NCBI GenBank assembly: GCA_964425135.1
Contig: CAYRKW010000003.1
Span: forward strand, 1 to 64,000
Source of the DNA: CAYLLD01 sp964425135
GTDB lineage: Bacteria; Pseudomonadota; Alphaproteobacteria; Rhodobacterales; Rhodobacteraceae
DNA: 64,000 nucleotides
Reading direction: 5' to 3'
The position numbers were made by a program, and so were the translations under genes. This document shows, piece after piece, positions 1 through 9,031 of the stretch (positions are counted from its first letter, which is position 1; the number at the start of each line of letters is the position of its first letter). A model generated the notes under the pieces. The model ran no database searches. It had not been told where the DNA came from and saw only the letters and a program-made list of their open reading frames with translations.

Positions 1-1
1 T

Positions 2-3000
2 CTGAGCTACACGTTGCTCAATGAGGTTGAGGGAAATGCATTTACCGGCGAAACGTTGGAAGTCGGTGAAACTGTCGCTGTCAAAATCGACTTCTCTGGC
101 GATGAAGATTGGTACCGTGTCGAGCTGGATGCTGGTCAGAGATATGTTCTGAGCGCGTCTGATTTTGTGGGTTTGGGTGCGTATGATGATAATGGGGTGG
201 CTCTGTTTTCAAAATCCCTTTTCGGCCTGCAGAACGCTGTAACCTTCACGCCCACAACAAGTGGAACGCATTACGTCGCGGGCAAATCGTCCAGTCCAAA
301 AGAATTTGATATGACCCTGTCGCGCTTCGATGATGTGCCGGGCGATGCTTCAACCGATGCTGTCATGCCATTTGGAGAGACTGTAACGGTCATATCTGAC
401 TTCTCTGGTGACAGTGACTGGTATCGCTTCGCTGCGACCGAAGGCAACGTCTACAGTCTTGATACGCCGAGCGATGTTACGGTGAGATTTCATGCGCATT
501 CAAATTCAGATTCGAGTGAATTTGTCGGTGATAGATTTATTGCCCCATCTGCAGATGAATACTTCGTTGAAATTGTAAACTTCAACACGCCAGACTTAGA
601 CAACAACAAGCCGACTGTTGACGTTGTCCTCACTGAAATTGCGGATGTCGCAGGCGACGCAACAACTTCGGCCACGCTTGAGGTTGATGGAGCAATCGAA
701 GGGACGATTGCCTATCAGGGGGACACGGACTGGATCCGCGTCGACCTTGAGCCTGGAAGGATTTACACAGCTGAGGCGACCGGCAATGTCAGCTTTGGGT
801 TTACGACAGAGACGTCTCCCTTTTCGTCCGGTCCAACGTCATTTTCCCCCGATCCGGGCGAGACATATTTCCTTGCGGTGACCAGTACGACCATAGGCGA
901 CTATTCGGTGAATTTGCGCGAGGAACCCGATGTCCCCGGAGATACATCGACGCAAAATACGCTTGAGCTTGGTGTGGAGACTGTCAGCGCGCTTGTGTCC
1001 GGGGAAGATAGCGACTGGTATCGCGTCGATCTTGAAGCAGGTGAAAATTACACGGTCACAATAAGCGGATTTCAAAATCTCGCGTTGCGCGATGCAACCG
1101 GCAATCTCATCAAGCAGGCTGCTCAGGGTCTATCGCATGTCGCGCAGTATGACGGTGTCCATTTTGTCTCGGTTGAAGATGAAAATCTTGAAACGCCTAT
1201 GCAATATGCCTTGCGGATCGAGCGGAGCGACGACCTTCCCGCTGACGCTTCAACGCCGCTCACAATCTCGCCTGATGAAACTGTAAGCGTTAGCGGACGC
1301 ATAGATTTTACCGGAGATATTGATTGGATCCGTTTGGATGTCGATGCGGGACGCAGCTATCAGATTATTGATGAGAGCCTTCCCAACCTTGAGATTGTCG
1401 ATAAGGACGGAAACCTCCTCTACATGTCCTTTTCGTTTCAGAACCTCAGATTTGATGGCGACGAAGGCACGGAAGTCTACTTGCGTGTGGGGTCAGATAT
1501 CATTTCTGACTACAGTTTCACCTTCCGTGAGATAGCCGATATCCCCGACGATAACTCCACGCAGGAGACCGTCACCATTGGCACAACAACAAGTGTATCG
1601 TCTGAATTCTCCGGCGACGAAGATTGGTATCGTGTGACGTTGGAAGCAGGCCAATCCTATCTGGCCCAAGCCGATGATGCTGACATTGCGTTCTACGGTC
1701 CGGACGGGGAGGAGATTGGTTTCGACAACCGAACCCTGGAATTCACGGTACCTGAGGATGGCGACTATTTCATCGGTGTGAGTGTCTGGGAGGCCTTCAC
1801 CAGTTCTTCTCTTACGATCTCGGAGGTGTTCGAAGTTCCCGGAAACAATGCATCCACCGAAAACTTGGCAGTTGGTGAAACCATTTCGGTTGAGATCGGC
1901 TTTGAAGGAGATCGGGACTGGTATCGCGTCTCGGTGCGCGAAGGGCAATCCTACAAATTGACAACGGAAACAGGCGTATTCACTGAGTTTGAACAATTCG
2001 AGCCAGTTGGATTTGTGACCGATACCAACGTTGGCCCTGTCTTCTTTGCGCAAACGGATGGTGAGATATTTGCAAGTTTCTTTGGGTTTGAAGAAGGCTC
2101 GTATACTGCATCTTTGGAAGAGTTCTTTGATGTCCCCGACGGATACGAAACGCCGTTCCGATTGACATTGGATGAGACACTAACCGGTCGCATCGATTTC
2201 CAATCAGACCATGACAGCTACAAAGTCGCGTTGAATGAAGGTGAGGACTACTTGCTTTCGATTGTTGGAGCTCAAAGAGCGTCAGTGCAAGCGCCGGGCG
2301 GAACTTTTCTACCTGTGCCAAATGGAACGACGTCTTACACCTTCACCGCAGGCGAAAGCGGTGACTGGTTGATCATGTATAGAGGGCTGCAAGAAGAGGA
2401 TTATTCCCTGACAATCGAAGCTCTGACCGAGCTGCCGCCTGATCCGACCGCTCCAGAACCGACGAGCACTCAAGACTATGAAAATCTGTTCGTCGGCGAT
2501 GAGGGCGACAATCCGATCGTCGGCACGCCGGATGCGGATTGGATCGTCGGCGGCGTTGGTCGCGACGACATTCAAGGGCTGGACGGTGACGACTACATTG
2601 CTGCGGGTGCTGGTAATGACTGGCATGTGCGCGGCGGTGCCGGTGCAGATATCTATCAATTCGGGTTTGGCGATAATGACATTGTGATCACCGATTGGCA
2701 GGCAGGCATCGACAAAATTCGCTTGATGGATGGGTTGAACCTTGATGATTTGTCCGTCACGCAAGCGACATTCGGCGGTTTGGCGCGCACCTATCTGTCA
2801 ACGTCTCATGGGGACCGTTTGATCCTCGTCAACCAAACGGCCGCGGCGCTGTCGGTGGATGATTTTGTCTCGTTTGAGAGCGGCTCTGGCTTGCAACTTT
2901 CCGACTATGACAGCCTGTTTGTGGGTGATGATCTGAACAATCCGCTTATCGGCACGGATCAAGCCGATTGGATCGTTGGTGGGGCAGGTCGTGATGATAT

Positions 3001-3301
3001 CCAAGCACGTGATGGCGATGATTATATTGCCGCAGGCTCGGGCAATGATTGGCATGTTCGCGGTGGGACTGGGGCGGATATCTACCAGTTTGGTCCGGGC
3101 GACAACGATATCGCGGTAACGGATTGGCAAGCCGGGATCGACAAAATTCACCTGTCAGACGGCTTGGCCCTTGATGATCTGACGGTCATCGAAGCGACGT
3201 TTGGCGGTGTGACGCGAACCACCCTTTCAACAGAGCAAGGGGACCGTTTGATCCTGATCAACCAGCAAGCTGCAGACATTTCACAAGACGATTTTATTTG
3301 A
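2..3301 (+). CDS. Secreted PPC-repeat / RTX-like protein (5' truncated by window)
   Basis: The frame is already open at the left edge, so the N-terminus is missing. Eight imperfect repeats of about 100 residues carry a G-D-x-D-W-[YI]-R-V core (near 104, 411, 724, 1010, 1318, 1618, 1912, 2210; the last has D-S-Y-K), usually preceded by a VPGD-type turn. This resembles pre-peptidase C-terminal (PPC) beta-sandwich domains. From 2486 a 143-residue module occurs twice, each copy with Gly/Asp-rich turns (DGDDYIAAG, GNDW) like calcium-binding RTX repeats. The protein ends inside the second module. No protease or other catalytic domain is visible. RTX tails are known type I secretion signals, and a PrtD/PrtE-type exporter lies at 57087-60158. 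A secreted or surface protein is likely, but its activity is unknown. Confidence 0.85.
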   Translation: MSYTLLNEVEGNAFTGETLEVGETVAVKIDFSGDEDWYRVELDAGQRYVLSASDFVGLGAYDDNGVALFSKSLFGLQNAVTFTPTTSGTHYVAGKSSSPKEFDMTLSRFDDVPGDASTDAVMPFGETVTVISDFSGDSDWYRFAATEGNVYSLDTPSDVTVRFHAHSNSDSSEFVGDRFIAPSADEYFVEIVNFNTPDLDNNKPTVDVVLTEIADVAGDATTSATLEVDGAIEGTIAYQGDTDWIRVDLEPGRIYTAEATGNVSFGFTTETSPFSSGPTSFSPDPGETYFLAVTSTTIGDYSVNLREEPDVPGDTSTQNTLELGVETVSALVSGEDSDWYRVDLEAGENYTVTISGFQNLALRDATGNLIKQAAQGLSHVAQYDGVHFVSVEDENLETPMQYALRIERSDDLPADASTPLTISPDETVSVSGRIDFTGDIDWIRLDVDAGRSYQIIDESLPNLEIVDKDGNLLYMSFSFQNLRFDGDEGTEVYLRVGSDIISDYSFTFREIADIPDDNSTQETVTIGTTTSVSSEFSGDEDWYRVTLEAGQSYLAQADDADIAFYGPDGEEIGFDNRTLEFTVPEDGDYFIGVSVWEAFTSSSLTISEVFEVPGNNASTENLAVGETISVEIGFEGDRDWYRVSVREGQSYKLTTETGVFTEFEQFEPVGFVTDTNVGPVFFAQTDGEIFASFFGFEEGSYTASLEEFFDVPDGYETPFRLTLDETLTGRIDFQSDHDSYKVALNEGEDYLLSIVGAQRASVQAPGGTFLPVPNGTTSYTFTAGESGDWLIMYRGLQEEDYSLTIEALTELPPDPTAPEPTSTQDYENLFVGDEGDNPIVGTPDADWIVGGVGRDDIQGLDGDDYIAAGAGNDWHVRGGAGADIYQFGFGDNDIVITDWQAGIDKIRLMDGLNLDDLSVTQATFGGLARTYLSTSHGDRLILVNQTAAALSVDDFVSFESGSGLQLSDYDSLFVGDDLNNPLIGTDQADWIVGGAGRDDIQARDGDDYIAAGSGNDWHVRGGTGADIYQFGPGDNDIAVTDWQAGIDKIHLSDGLALDDLTVIEATFGGVTRTTLSTEQGDRLILINQQAADISQDDFI
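2486..3298 (+). repeat. Tandem duplication of the C-terminal RTX-like module
   Basis: Two in-frame copies, 2486-2914 and 2915-3298, have closely similar translations: LFVGD, NP[IL][IV]GT, ADWIVGG, GRDDIQ, DGDDYIAAG, GNDWHVRGG, GADIYQFG, TDWQAGIDKI, GDRLIL[IV]NQ. The period is 429 bp. The second copy is slightly shorter because the gene stops. Conservation from start to end suggests a recent in-frame duplication or maintained exchange between the copies. Confidence 0.85.
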
Positions 3302-3738
3302 TGTGACTTGGACAGGCGGCAAACGATGCTTTTTGACCGGGCCTTTGAGCAGCATTATCGCCCGGACAATCAATCGCGCACGAAAGTGACGTCGTTCTCA
3401 TACCACGATGCAGGTTCGAGGCACGCCATCCACTTTGAGCGTCTGTCCGGTCACGAATGCAGAAGAGCCCGCGGCAAAGAACAAAGCCGTGCCGACGATG
3501 TCTTGCGGTGCCGTGGTCTCGCGACTTTGGTTGTGAAGCGGCGGATCAAGGCGATTTAGACGCTCAAGGCCGAAGGTGTGGGGATTGAGCAATTCACCGA
3601 ATTGGCGCTTTCGATTTGCGAACACGCGATTATTATGCGCACCTTCGAAGTGATTTAACAAGGCGCTTCGAAGGTGTTACGGGACACGCCCGAAGCGCTT
3701 GAAAAAGGTATTTTGGCGCCCAGGACGACAGGTAATCG
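3302..3738. other. Gene-poor stretch with decayed coding sequence
   Basis: No intact gene is convincing here. The minus strand of 3398-3550 encodes an SDR tail fragment (separate entry). On the plus strand a short frame ending at about 3658 reads LKAEGVGIEQFTELALSIC and then a few more residues, which looks like the end of a lost enzyme I cannot identify. The last 20 bp hold the weak ribosome site of the aldehyde dehydrogenase. Two unrelated gene ends on opposite strands suggest deletion of the material between them. Confidence 0.5.
3398..3550 (-). pseudogene. Remnant of a short-chain dehydrogenase/reductase C-terminus
   Basis: The minus-strand translation contains APQDIVGTALFFAAGSSAFV followed by TGQTLKVDG. 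This matches the near-universal end of SDR enzymes (PEDIVG, LFFAS, FVTGQ, VDGG). No Rossmann TGxxxGIG motif, catalytic YxxxK or plausible start is present upstream, and the upstream residues do not resemble an SDR. Only about 50 residues of the family remain, so this is a fragment and not a working enzyme. The intact SDR at 5332 is a different gene copy. Confidence 0.6.
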
Positions 3739-5223
3739 ATGGATCAAGCACAGATTGACGCATTGCGCGCAGCCCCCGTTCCGCCAGGACAGCTTTGGAT
3801 CAACGGACAGCACAGGGACGCGCAGGACAATGCCGTGCTCGATGTGATGTCTCCGCTGAATGGCACGGTTTTGACAACCATTGCACGCGGCTCTGCGGCG
3901 GATATGGACAGCGCGATTTCGGCGGCGCGCGTGGCCTTTGATGATGGGCGCTGGTCCGACATGGCGCCAGCGGCACGCAAGGCGATCTTGCTGAAATGGG
4001 CCGCGCTGATTGAAGACAACGCGCTCGAACTGGCTGTTTTGGGCGTTCGGGATAATGGCACCGAGATTGGCATGGCATTGAAGGCTGAACCAATGTCAGC
4101 GGCCAGCACGATCCGCTATGCGGCTGAGGCGATTGACAAGCTCTACGGTCAGATTGCGCCGACTGACACCAGCACCCTTGGCCTTGTACACCGCGAACCG
4201 GTGGGGGTGGTCGGCGCAATTGTGCCGTGGAACTTTCCGCTGATGATCGGTGCGTGGAAGCTTGGTCCCGCTCTGGCGGCGGGCAATACGGTGGTGATCA
4301 AACCGCCTGAGACCGCCTCACTCACGCTGCTGCGGATCGCTGAGTTGGCTGGTCAGGCGGGTTTGCCCGATGGCGTTTTGAACGTTGTTACCGGCTTGGG
4401 TGCCGAGGCGGGCGAGGCGCTGTCGTTGTCGATGGACGTGGACGTGATCGCCTTCACCGGCTCCGGTCCGGTGGGCAAACGTTTGATGGCAAATGCGGCG
4501 GCGTCGAATTTCAAACGGGTTTATCTGGAGCTGGGAGGCAAATCGCCCAACGTCGTCTTCGCCGATGCGCCCGATCTGGAGGAGGCCGCAAAGACCGCTG
4601 CTTTTGGCGTGTTTCGCAATGCAGGTCAGGTGTGCATCGCGGGCACACGGCTCTTGGTCGAACGCCCGATCCATGATGATTTCGTGGCCCGCATGGTGGC
4701 CATCACCGAAGAGATGGTGCTGGGTGATCCGCTCGACATTCGCACAATGGCGGGGGCCGTGAATAATGCCGCGCAGCTGGAGCAGAACCTGAAATTCGTC
4801 TCAGACGCCCGCGCCGCTGGTGCTACGATCTGCACAGGTGGCCAGCGCATTCTTCAGGACACAGGCGGCTATTTTATGGCCCCGACGATTATATCCAATC
4901 TTAAAACCACCGACCCTGTCGTGCGCAAAGAGGTGTTTGGCCCGATCCTCGCGGTGATCCCGTTTGATACCGAAGAGGAGGCGGTTGCGCTTGCAAATGA
5001 CACGGAATACGGCCTCGCGGCCGGTGTCTGGACGGCAAACCTGTCGCGTGCGCACCGGATGGTGCGCAAAATCAAGGCCGGTGTTGTGCATGTCAACACT
5101 TACGGCGGAGCGGATGGGTCTGTGCCGCTTGGCGGGCATAAACAGTCAGGCAACGGGTCTGACAAATCGTTGCATGCTTTTGATAAATTCCTGAACCTCA
5201 AGACGGCCTGGATCAAACTATGA
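3739..5223 (+). CDS. NAD(P)-dependent aldehyde dehydrogenase
   Basis: The 494-residue length is normal for the ALDH superfamily. It oxidises an aldehyde to a carboxylate in the cytoplasm. Visible motifs are VGAIVPWNFPL, KPPETASL, FTGSGPVGK (cofactor binding), LELGGKSPN with general base E264, and GQVCIAG with catalytic C299, then EVFGPILAV near the C-terminus. It resembles the PuuC/betaine-aldehyde type, but the substrate cannot be read from sequence. It converges with the SDR and sugar ABC operon at 5332-10279, so oxidation of a sugar- or polyol-derived aldehyde is one possibility. The ATG at 3739 has only a weak ribosome site (ACAGG), but the protein aligns from its first residues. Confidence 0.92.
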   Translation: MDQAQIDALRAAPVPPGQLWINGQHRDAQDNAVLDVMSPLNGTVLTTIARGSAADMDSAISAARVAFDDGRWSDMAPAARKAILLKWAALIEDNALELAVLGVRDNGTEIGMALKAEPMSAASTIRYAAEAIDKLYGQIAPTDTSTLGLVHREPVGVVGAIVPWNFPLMIGAWKLGPALAAGNTVVIKPPETASLTLLRIAELAGQAGLPDGVLNVVTGLGAEAGEALSLSMDVDVIAFTGSGPVGKRLMANAAASNFKRVYLELGGKSPNVVFADAPDLEEAAKTAAFGVFRNAGQVCIAGTRLLVERPIHDDFVARMVAITEEMVLGDPLDIRTMAGAVNNAAQLEQNLKFVSDARAAGATICTGGQRILQDTGGYFMAPTIISNLKTTDPVVRKEVFGPILAVIPFDTEEEAVALANDTEYGLAAGVWTANLSRAHRMVRKIKAGVVHVNTYGGADGSVPLGGHKQSGNGSDKSLHAFDKFLNLKTAWIKL

Positions 5224-5225
5224 TC

Positions 5226-5245
5226 GAACCGGTTAAGCCGCCGGT
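5226..5245. terminator. Small hairpin between convergent genes
   Basis: AACCGG and CCGGTT form a 6-bp stem with an 8-nt loop directly after the aldehyde dehydrogenase stop codon. There is no uridine run, so it is only a weak candidate for an end-of-transcript structure shared by the two converging genes. Confidence 0.25.
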
Positions 5246-5331
5246 TGGGATATCATCGCTGAATACTGCTGAAACAAAATAGCGTGTCGCGGCTGATGCG
5301 TTACGCGTCTTTGGCACTATGACATCAAGGG

Positions 5332-6060
5332 TCAGACGGCAGTGAACCCGCCGTCGATTGGGAGGGCGACGCCCGAAATCATCGACGCCGCATCGCTCAG
5401 CAGAAATACGATAGGCGCTGCAATTTCGTCTTCTGTTGCCCAACGTCCCAACGGCATTGTCTCAAGGAACGGCTTTTCGATGTCTTCACGTCCCCAATAC
5501 CACGCCGACATCGGGGTCATCACGACCGTCGGCTGCACGCCGTTAACGCGAATGTTGTACTGGCCCAGCTCCAATGCCGAGACACGCGTGATATTGTCGA
5601 GGGCCGCTTTGGACGATCCGTAAGAGATATGACCCTTCAGCGCCACAAGGCTTGCCTGGCTTGAGACATTGACAATGGAGCCGCCTTTGCCCAGACGGAT
5701 CATCGATTGCGAGGCGTATTTCGTCACCAAAAGCGATCCGCGCGCATTGATCGAGATGACCTTGTCGAACACGTCAATGTCGGTGTCCATCGGGGTTGCG
5801 ATCTCGCCGCCAAAGCCGCCGCAATTGACAACCCCGTAAAGGTCGAGCCCCTCCAGCGCATCTTTAACACTGTCCTCAAGCGTCAGATCAAAGGGCAGCG
5901 CGCGGCATCCGGTCTCTTTGGCCAAGGCCTCCAGCGCTTCCTCGTTGCGACCGCTGGCAATCACATCGGCCCCGGCCTCAACCAGTTGGCGAACGGTGGC
6001 ACCGCCAATTCCGCCGCTTGCACCTGTGACCAGAATTGCGCCCTTGTCTAAGCCTTTCAT
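5332..6060 (-). CDS. Short-chain dehydrogenase/reductase, L-xylulose reductase-like
   Basis: A 242-residue classical SDR. It has the cofactor motif TGASGGIG at about residue 13, an R after the second strand (ASGRN) that suggests NADP(H), a modified NAG motif (NCGG), the catalytic Ser in NVSSQAS, and YGSSK with catalytic Tyr and Lys. The end is SGVALPIDGG. Its length and the short loops around VVNCGG are like L-xylulose reductase (DCXR). It lies 33 bp downstream of the ABC ATPase gene and is probably the last gene of that operon, so it likely acts on the imported sugar or polyol. The exact substrate is not deducible. Confidence 0.9.
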   Translation of the reverse strand: MKGLDKGAILVTGASGGIGGATVRQLVEAGADVIASGRNEEALEALAKETGCRALPFDLTLEDSVKDALEGLDLYGVVNCGGFGGEIATPMDTDIDVFDKVISINARGSLLVTKYASQSMIRLGKGGSIVNVSSQASLVALKGHISYGSSKAALDNITRVSALELGQYNIRVNGVQPTVVMTPMSAWYWGREDIEKPFLETMPLGRWATEDEIAAPIVFLLSDAASMISGVALPIDGGFTAV

Positions 6061-6093
6061 TTCAAGTCCTTTCCTTGCAGCGCTGTCTCTGCC

Positions 6094-7170
6094 TTACGTG
6101 TTAGCATAAAGTGCCGCGCCGCTTTGCGCGTCGAAGATCGGCGCTTTTTCCAACGTGACATGAAAGTTTTGTTCGGTGCCCAAGGCAATATCCACACCGG
6201 CCGGCAGGCGCGCCATCACCCGCTCGCCATTGACGCGCAATGACGCGTAGACATCGGGGCCGGTCGGCTCGATCAGTTCAGCCGTTGCACGCAAGGGCGC
6301 GCCGCGACCTTCCAGATTGATCCATTCGGGGCGCAGACCCAGCATCACAGATTGTCCTGCCGAAGGGGGCGCGGCGATCTGCGAGAGCGGTAGCGATTGA
6401 TCGCCTATCTTGATCGCACTTGCGTCCGCCCCGCCTTCGGCTGGGATCAGATTCATCGCGGGCGAGCCCATAAAGGTCGCGACAAAGGTATTGGCGGGTC
6501 TGTCGTAAATCTCGGCCGGGGTGCCAAGCTGCTGGATCAGACCGCCCTCCATCACGGCGATCCGGCTGGCCATGGTCATGGCTTCAACCTGATCGTGGGT
6601 CACATAGACCATGGTTTTGCCCAGCCGCTGGTGCAGTAATTTGATCTCTGTGCGCATATCGACCCGCAGCTTGGCGTCAAGGTTCGACAGCGGCTCATCA
6701 AAGAGAAAGAGCTTGGGGTCCCGCACCAATGCGCGCCCCATCGCGACCCGCTGACGTTGCCCGCCAGAGAGCGCGGCAGGCTTGCGTTTCAAGAGATGAC
6801 CGATCTGCAAAAGCTCGGCGACGTCGTTGACTGTCGCGGTCTGCTCGGCTTTGGGCACCCCGGCCATACGCAGCGGAAACGCCATGTTCTTTTCGACCGT
6901 CATCGATGGGTAAAGCGCGTAGGACTGGAACACCATCGCGATGTTGCGGTCTTTGGGTTCTTGATTGTCGATCCGGTCTCCATCGAGGCGGATTTCGCCG
7001 CCCGAGGGGTTCAGAAGACCTGCGATCATGTTGAGCAAGGTGGATTTGCCGCAGCCTGATGGGCCGACGAGGACGATCAACTCACCTTCGTCGATGTCGA
7101 TGCTGACCTCTTTGAGCACTTCGGTCATGCCGAAGGACTTGGACACGCGGTCGATGATAAGTTGCGTCAT
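6094..7170 (-). CDS. Sugar ABC transporter ATP-binding protein (MalK/UgpC type)
   Basis: A 358-residue ATPase that powers a carbohydrate importer at the inner membrane face. It contains Walker A GPSGCGKST (about 36-44), Q-loop MVFQSYALYP, signature LSGGQRQR, Walker B LFLFDEP, D-loop SNLDAKLR and switch YVTHDQ. The C-terminal 120 residues form the OB-fold regulatory domain typical of the MalK/UgpC (CUT1) group. It starts 3 bp after the permease gene at 7174-8058, in the usual order after binding protein and two permeases. The substrate comes from its partners. Confidence 0.95.
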   Translation of the reverse strand: MTQLIIDRVSKSFGMTEVLKEVSIDIDEGELIVLVGPSGCGKSTLLNMIAGLLNPSGGEIRLDGDRIDNQEPKDRNIAMVFQSYALYPSMTVEKNMAFPLRMAGVPKAEQTATVNDVAELLQIGHLLKRKPAALSGGQRQRVAMGRALVRDPKLFLFDEPLSNLDAKLRVDMRTEIKLLHQRLGKTMVYVTHDQVEAMTMASRIAVMEGGLIQQLGTPAEIYDRPANTFVATFMGSPAMNLIPAEGGADASAIKIGDQSLPLSQIAAPPSAGQSVMLGLRPEWINLEGRGAPLRATAELIEPTGPDVYASLRVNGERVMARLPAGVDIALGTEQNFHVTLEKAPIFDAQSGAALYANT

Positions 7171-7173
7171 GGT

Positions 7174-8058
7174 TTATCCCTTTACCGCGCCAGAGGTGAG
7201 ACCACGCACGAAGTATCGTCCGCCCACGATGTAGACGAGCATGGTCGGCAAGGCCGCGATCATCGCGCCTGCCATATCGATGTTATAGGCTTTGGTCCCT
7301 GTCGAGGTGTTCACCAGATTGTTGAGCGCGACCATCAGGGGCCGCGCATCCGCGCCTGCAAAGGACGCGCCAAAGAGGAAGTCGTTCCACACGCCCGTGA
7401 ATTGCCAGATGATCGCGACCACAAAGATCGGCGCGGAGATCGGCACGAGGATCAAAAAGAAGATCGCCCAGAACCCGGCGCCGTCGATGCGGGCGGCCTT
7501 CACCAATTCATCGGGGATCGTGACGTAAAAGTTGCGGAAGAACAGCGTGGTGAATGGAACGCCGTAGCACACATGCACAAAGACAAGTCCCGGAATGGTG
7601 CCCGCGATGTCCAGAATGCCCAATAATCGCGCCATTGGGATCAGCACGATCTGAAACGGGATGAAGCAGCCAAACAGCAGCATGCCGAAGATGATGTTGT
7701 CACCGCGAAACCGCCATTTCGACAAAACATAACCGTTCACAGCGCCCAGCATCACGGAAAAGAAAACCGCAAAGATCACCATCAGTGTCGAGTTCCAGAA
7801 ATAGGACCGCAGTCCCTCGCAGGCGACAGCAATACAGGCCGATGACCAGGCCGCGCCCCAGGCTGCCGTTGACGGATCCTGGGGTGGTGTGAGGATCGTG
7901 TTGTTCTCAAACCCTGCCGCCCCTGTGATTTCCGGCATGGTTTTCAGGGATGTGAAAATCATGGCCATGAGCGGCATCAGGAAAAACGCTGCGCTGACCA
8001 GCAGGACGAAATAGACAAACGCCCTTTCGATTGTGAAGCGCGTTTTAACGGTCTCCAT
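7174..8058 (-). CDS. Sugar ABC transporter permease (MalG type)
   Basis: A 294-residue inner-membrane protein with six predicted helices, the first at about 13-33. The EAA-type loop that docks on the ATPase reads AARIDGAGFWAIFFLILVPI. A periplasmic stretch between helices 1 and 2 is about 60 residues long and contains two Cys. Its start overlaps the end of the MalF-type gene by 14 bp, which indicates translational coupling. It forms the membrane pore with the 8045-8941 product. Confidence 0.93.
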   Translation of the reverse strand: METVKTRFTIERAFVYFVLLVSAAFFLMPLMAMIFTSLKTMPEITGAAGFENNTILTPPQDPSTAAWGAAWSSACIAVACEGLRSYFWNSTLMVIFAVFFSVMLGAVNGYVLSKWRFRGDNIIFGMLLFGCFIPFQIVLIPMARLLGILDIAGTIPGLVFVHVCYGVPFTTLFFRNFYVTIPDELVKAARIDGAGFWAIFFLILVPISAPIFVVAIIWQFTGVWNDFLFGASFAGADARPLMVALNNLVNTSTGTKAYNIDMAGAMIAALPTMLVYIVGGRYFVRGLTSGAVKG

Positions 8059-8941
8059 CGCGCAGCTCCGAATAAAGGTAGGGGACGATGAGGATCATGA
8101 TCAGGACCAGCATCATCACAGCCGACGACGCGCCAACCGCCATCTCGTTTCGAGAAAAGGTAAATTCGTACATAAAGGTCGATGGCAATTCGGTCGCAAA
8201 GCCCGGGCCACCACCCGTCAAAGCGACCACAAGGTCATAGCTTTTGATGGCCAAATGTCCCTGAACAACGATTGCGGTCAAAAACGCAGGGCGCAGGGCA
8301 GGCACAATCACGTGCCAGTATATGCGCGGCCTTGATGCGCCATCAATGCTGGCCGCGGCCAGAATTTCCGGGTTGATCCCGCGAAGGGCCGCCAGAAACA
8401 GCGCCATGACAAACCCGCTCGCCTGCCAGACCCCGGCAATCACAACGCAGTAGATCGCCATATCCGACTGGGTGATCCAATTAAACTCAAAGCTCTCCCA
8501 ACCCCAGATTTGAAAGGCCCGCTCCAGCCCCAGATCGGGCGTCATGATCCATTGCCAGGCCACGCCCGTCACAATGAAGCTGAGCGCCATGGGATAGAGA
8601 TAGATCGTCCGCAGCGCGCCTTCGGCCCGGATTTTTTGGTCGAGAAAAATCGCCAGCAACAGCCCGATGATGAGGGAGCCGCCAATGTAGAGAATGCCGA
8701 AGACCAGGAAATTGTCCATCGCCACCTCCCAGCGGGGATGGTTCCACACGCGGGCGTAGTTGCTAAAGCCCTCCCATCGGTCAAACTGGGGCAGCATCCG
8801 CGATTTGGTGAAAGACAGGACAATCGTGACTGCGATGAAGCCATAGACGGTCACGGTGACCAGAATGAGGCTTGGCAGCAGCGTCAGTTGTGGGCCTAAT
8901 TCCCGAAGTTTTCGCATCGGACCTCTCGCAAGCCAAAGCAT
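8045..8941 (-). CDS. Sugar ABC transporter permease (MalF type)
   Basis: A 298-residue membrane protein with six predicted helices and the EAA loop AASIDGASRPRIYWHVIVPA. The GGPGFATELPSTFMYEFTF region is typical of CUT1 MalF-like subunits. The first ATG is at 8941; a second in-frame ATG eight codons on (MRKLREL) may be the real start, because the extra residues are not needed for the first helix. It lies 90 bp downstream of the binding-protein gene, with a hairpin between them. Confidence 0.92.
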   Translation of the reverse strand: MLWLARGPMRKLRELGPQLTLLPSLILVTVTVYGFIAVTIVLSFTKSRMLPQFDRWEGFSNYARVWNHPRWEVAMDNFLVFGILYIGGSLIIGLLLAIFLDQKIRAEGALRTIYLYPMALSFIVTGVAWQWIMTPDLGLERAFQIWGWESFEFNWITQSDMAIYCVVIAGVWQASGFVMALFLAALRGINPEILAAASIDGASRPRIYWHVIVPALRPAFLTAIVVQGHLAIKSYDLVVALTGGGPGFATELPSTFMYEFTFSRNEMAVGASSAVMMLVLIMILIVPYLYSELRDGDR

Positions 8942-8983
8942 CGAAACGGCGCGGGGGCGGCATTTCTCACGTGGTCAAAAACT

Positions 8984-9009
8984 GCGGGCGACGATCGTTT
9001 GTCGCCCGC
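8984..9009 (-). terminator. Intra-operon hairpin between binding protein and permease genes
   Basis: GCGGGCGAC and GTCGCCCGC form a perfect 9-bp stem with an 8-nt loop. On the minus strand it is followed two bases later by TTTTT, so it looks like a leaky intrinsic terminator or an RNA-stabilising stem. At this position it would let the binding protein be made in excess over the membrane subunits. Confidence 0.65.
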
Positions 9010-9031
9010 GCGGGGGGGGCAGTAATGGGGG

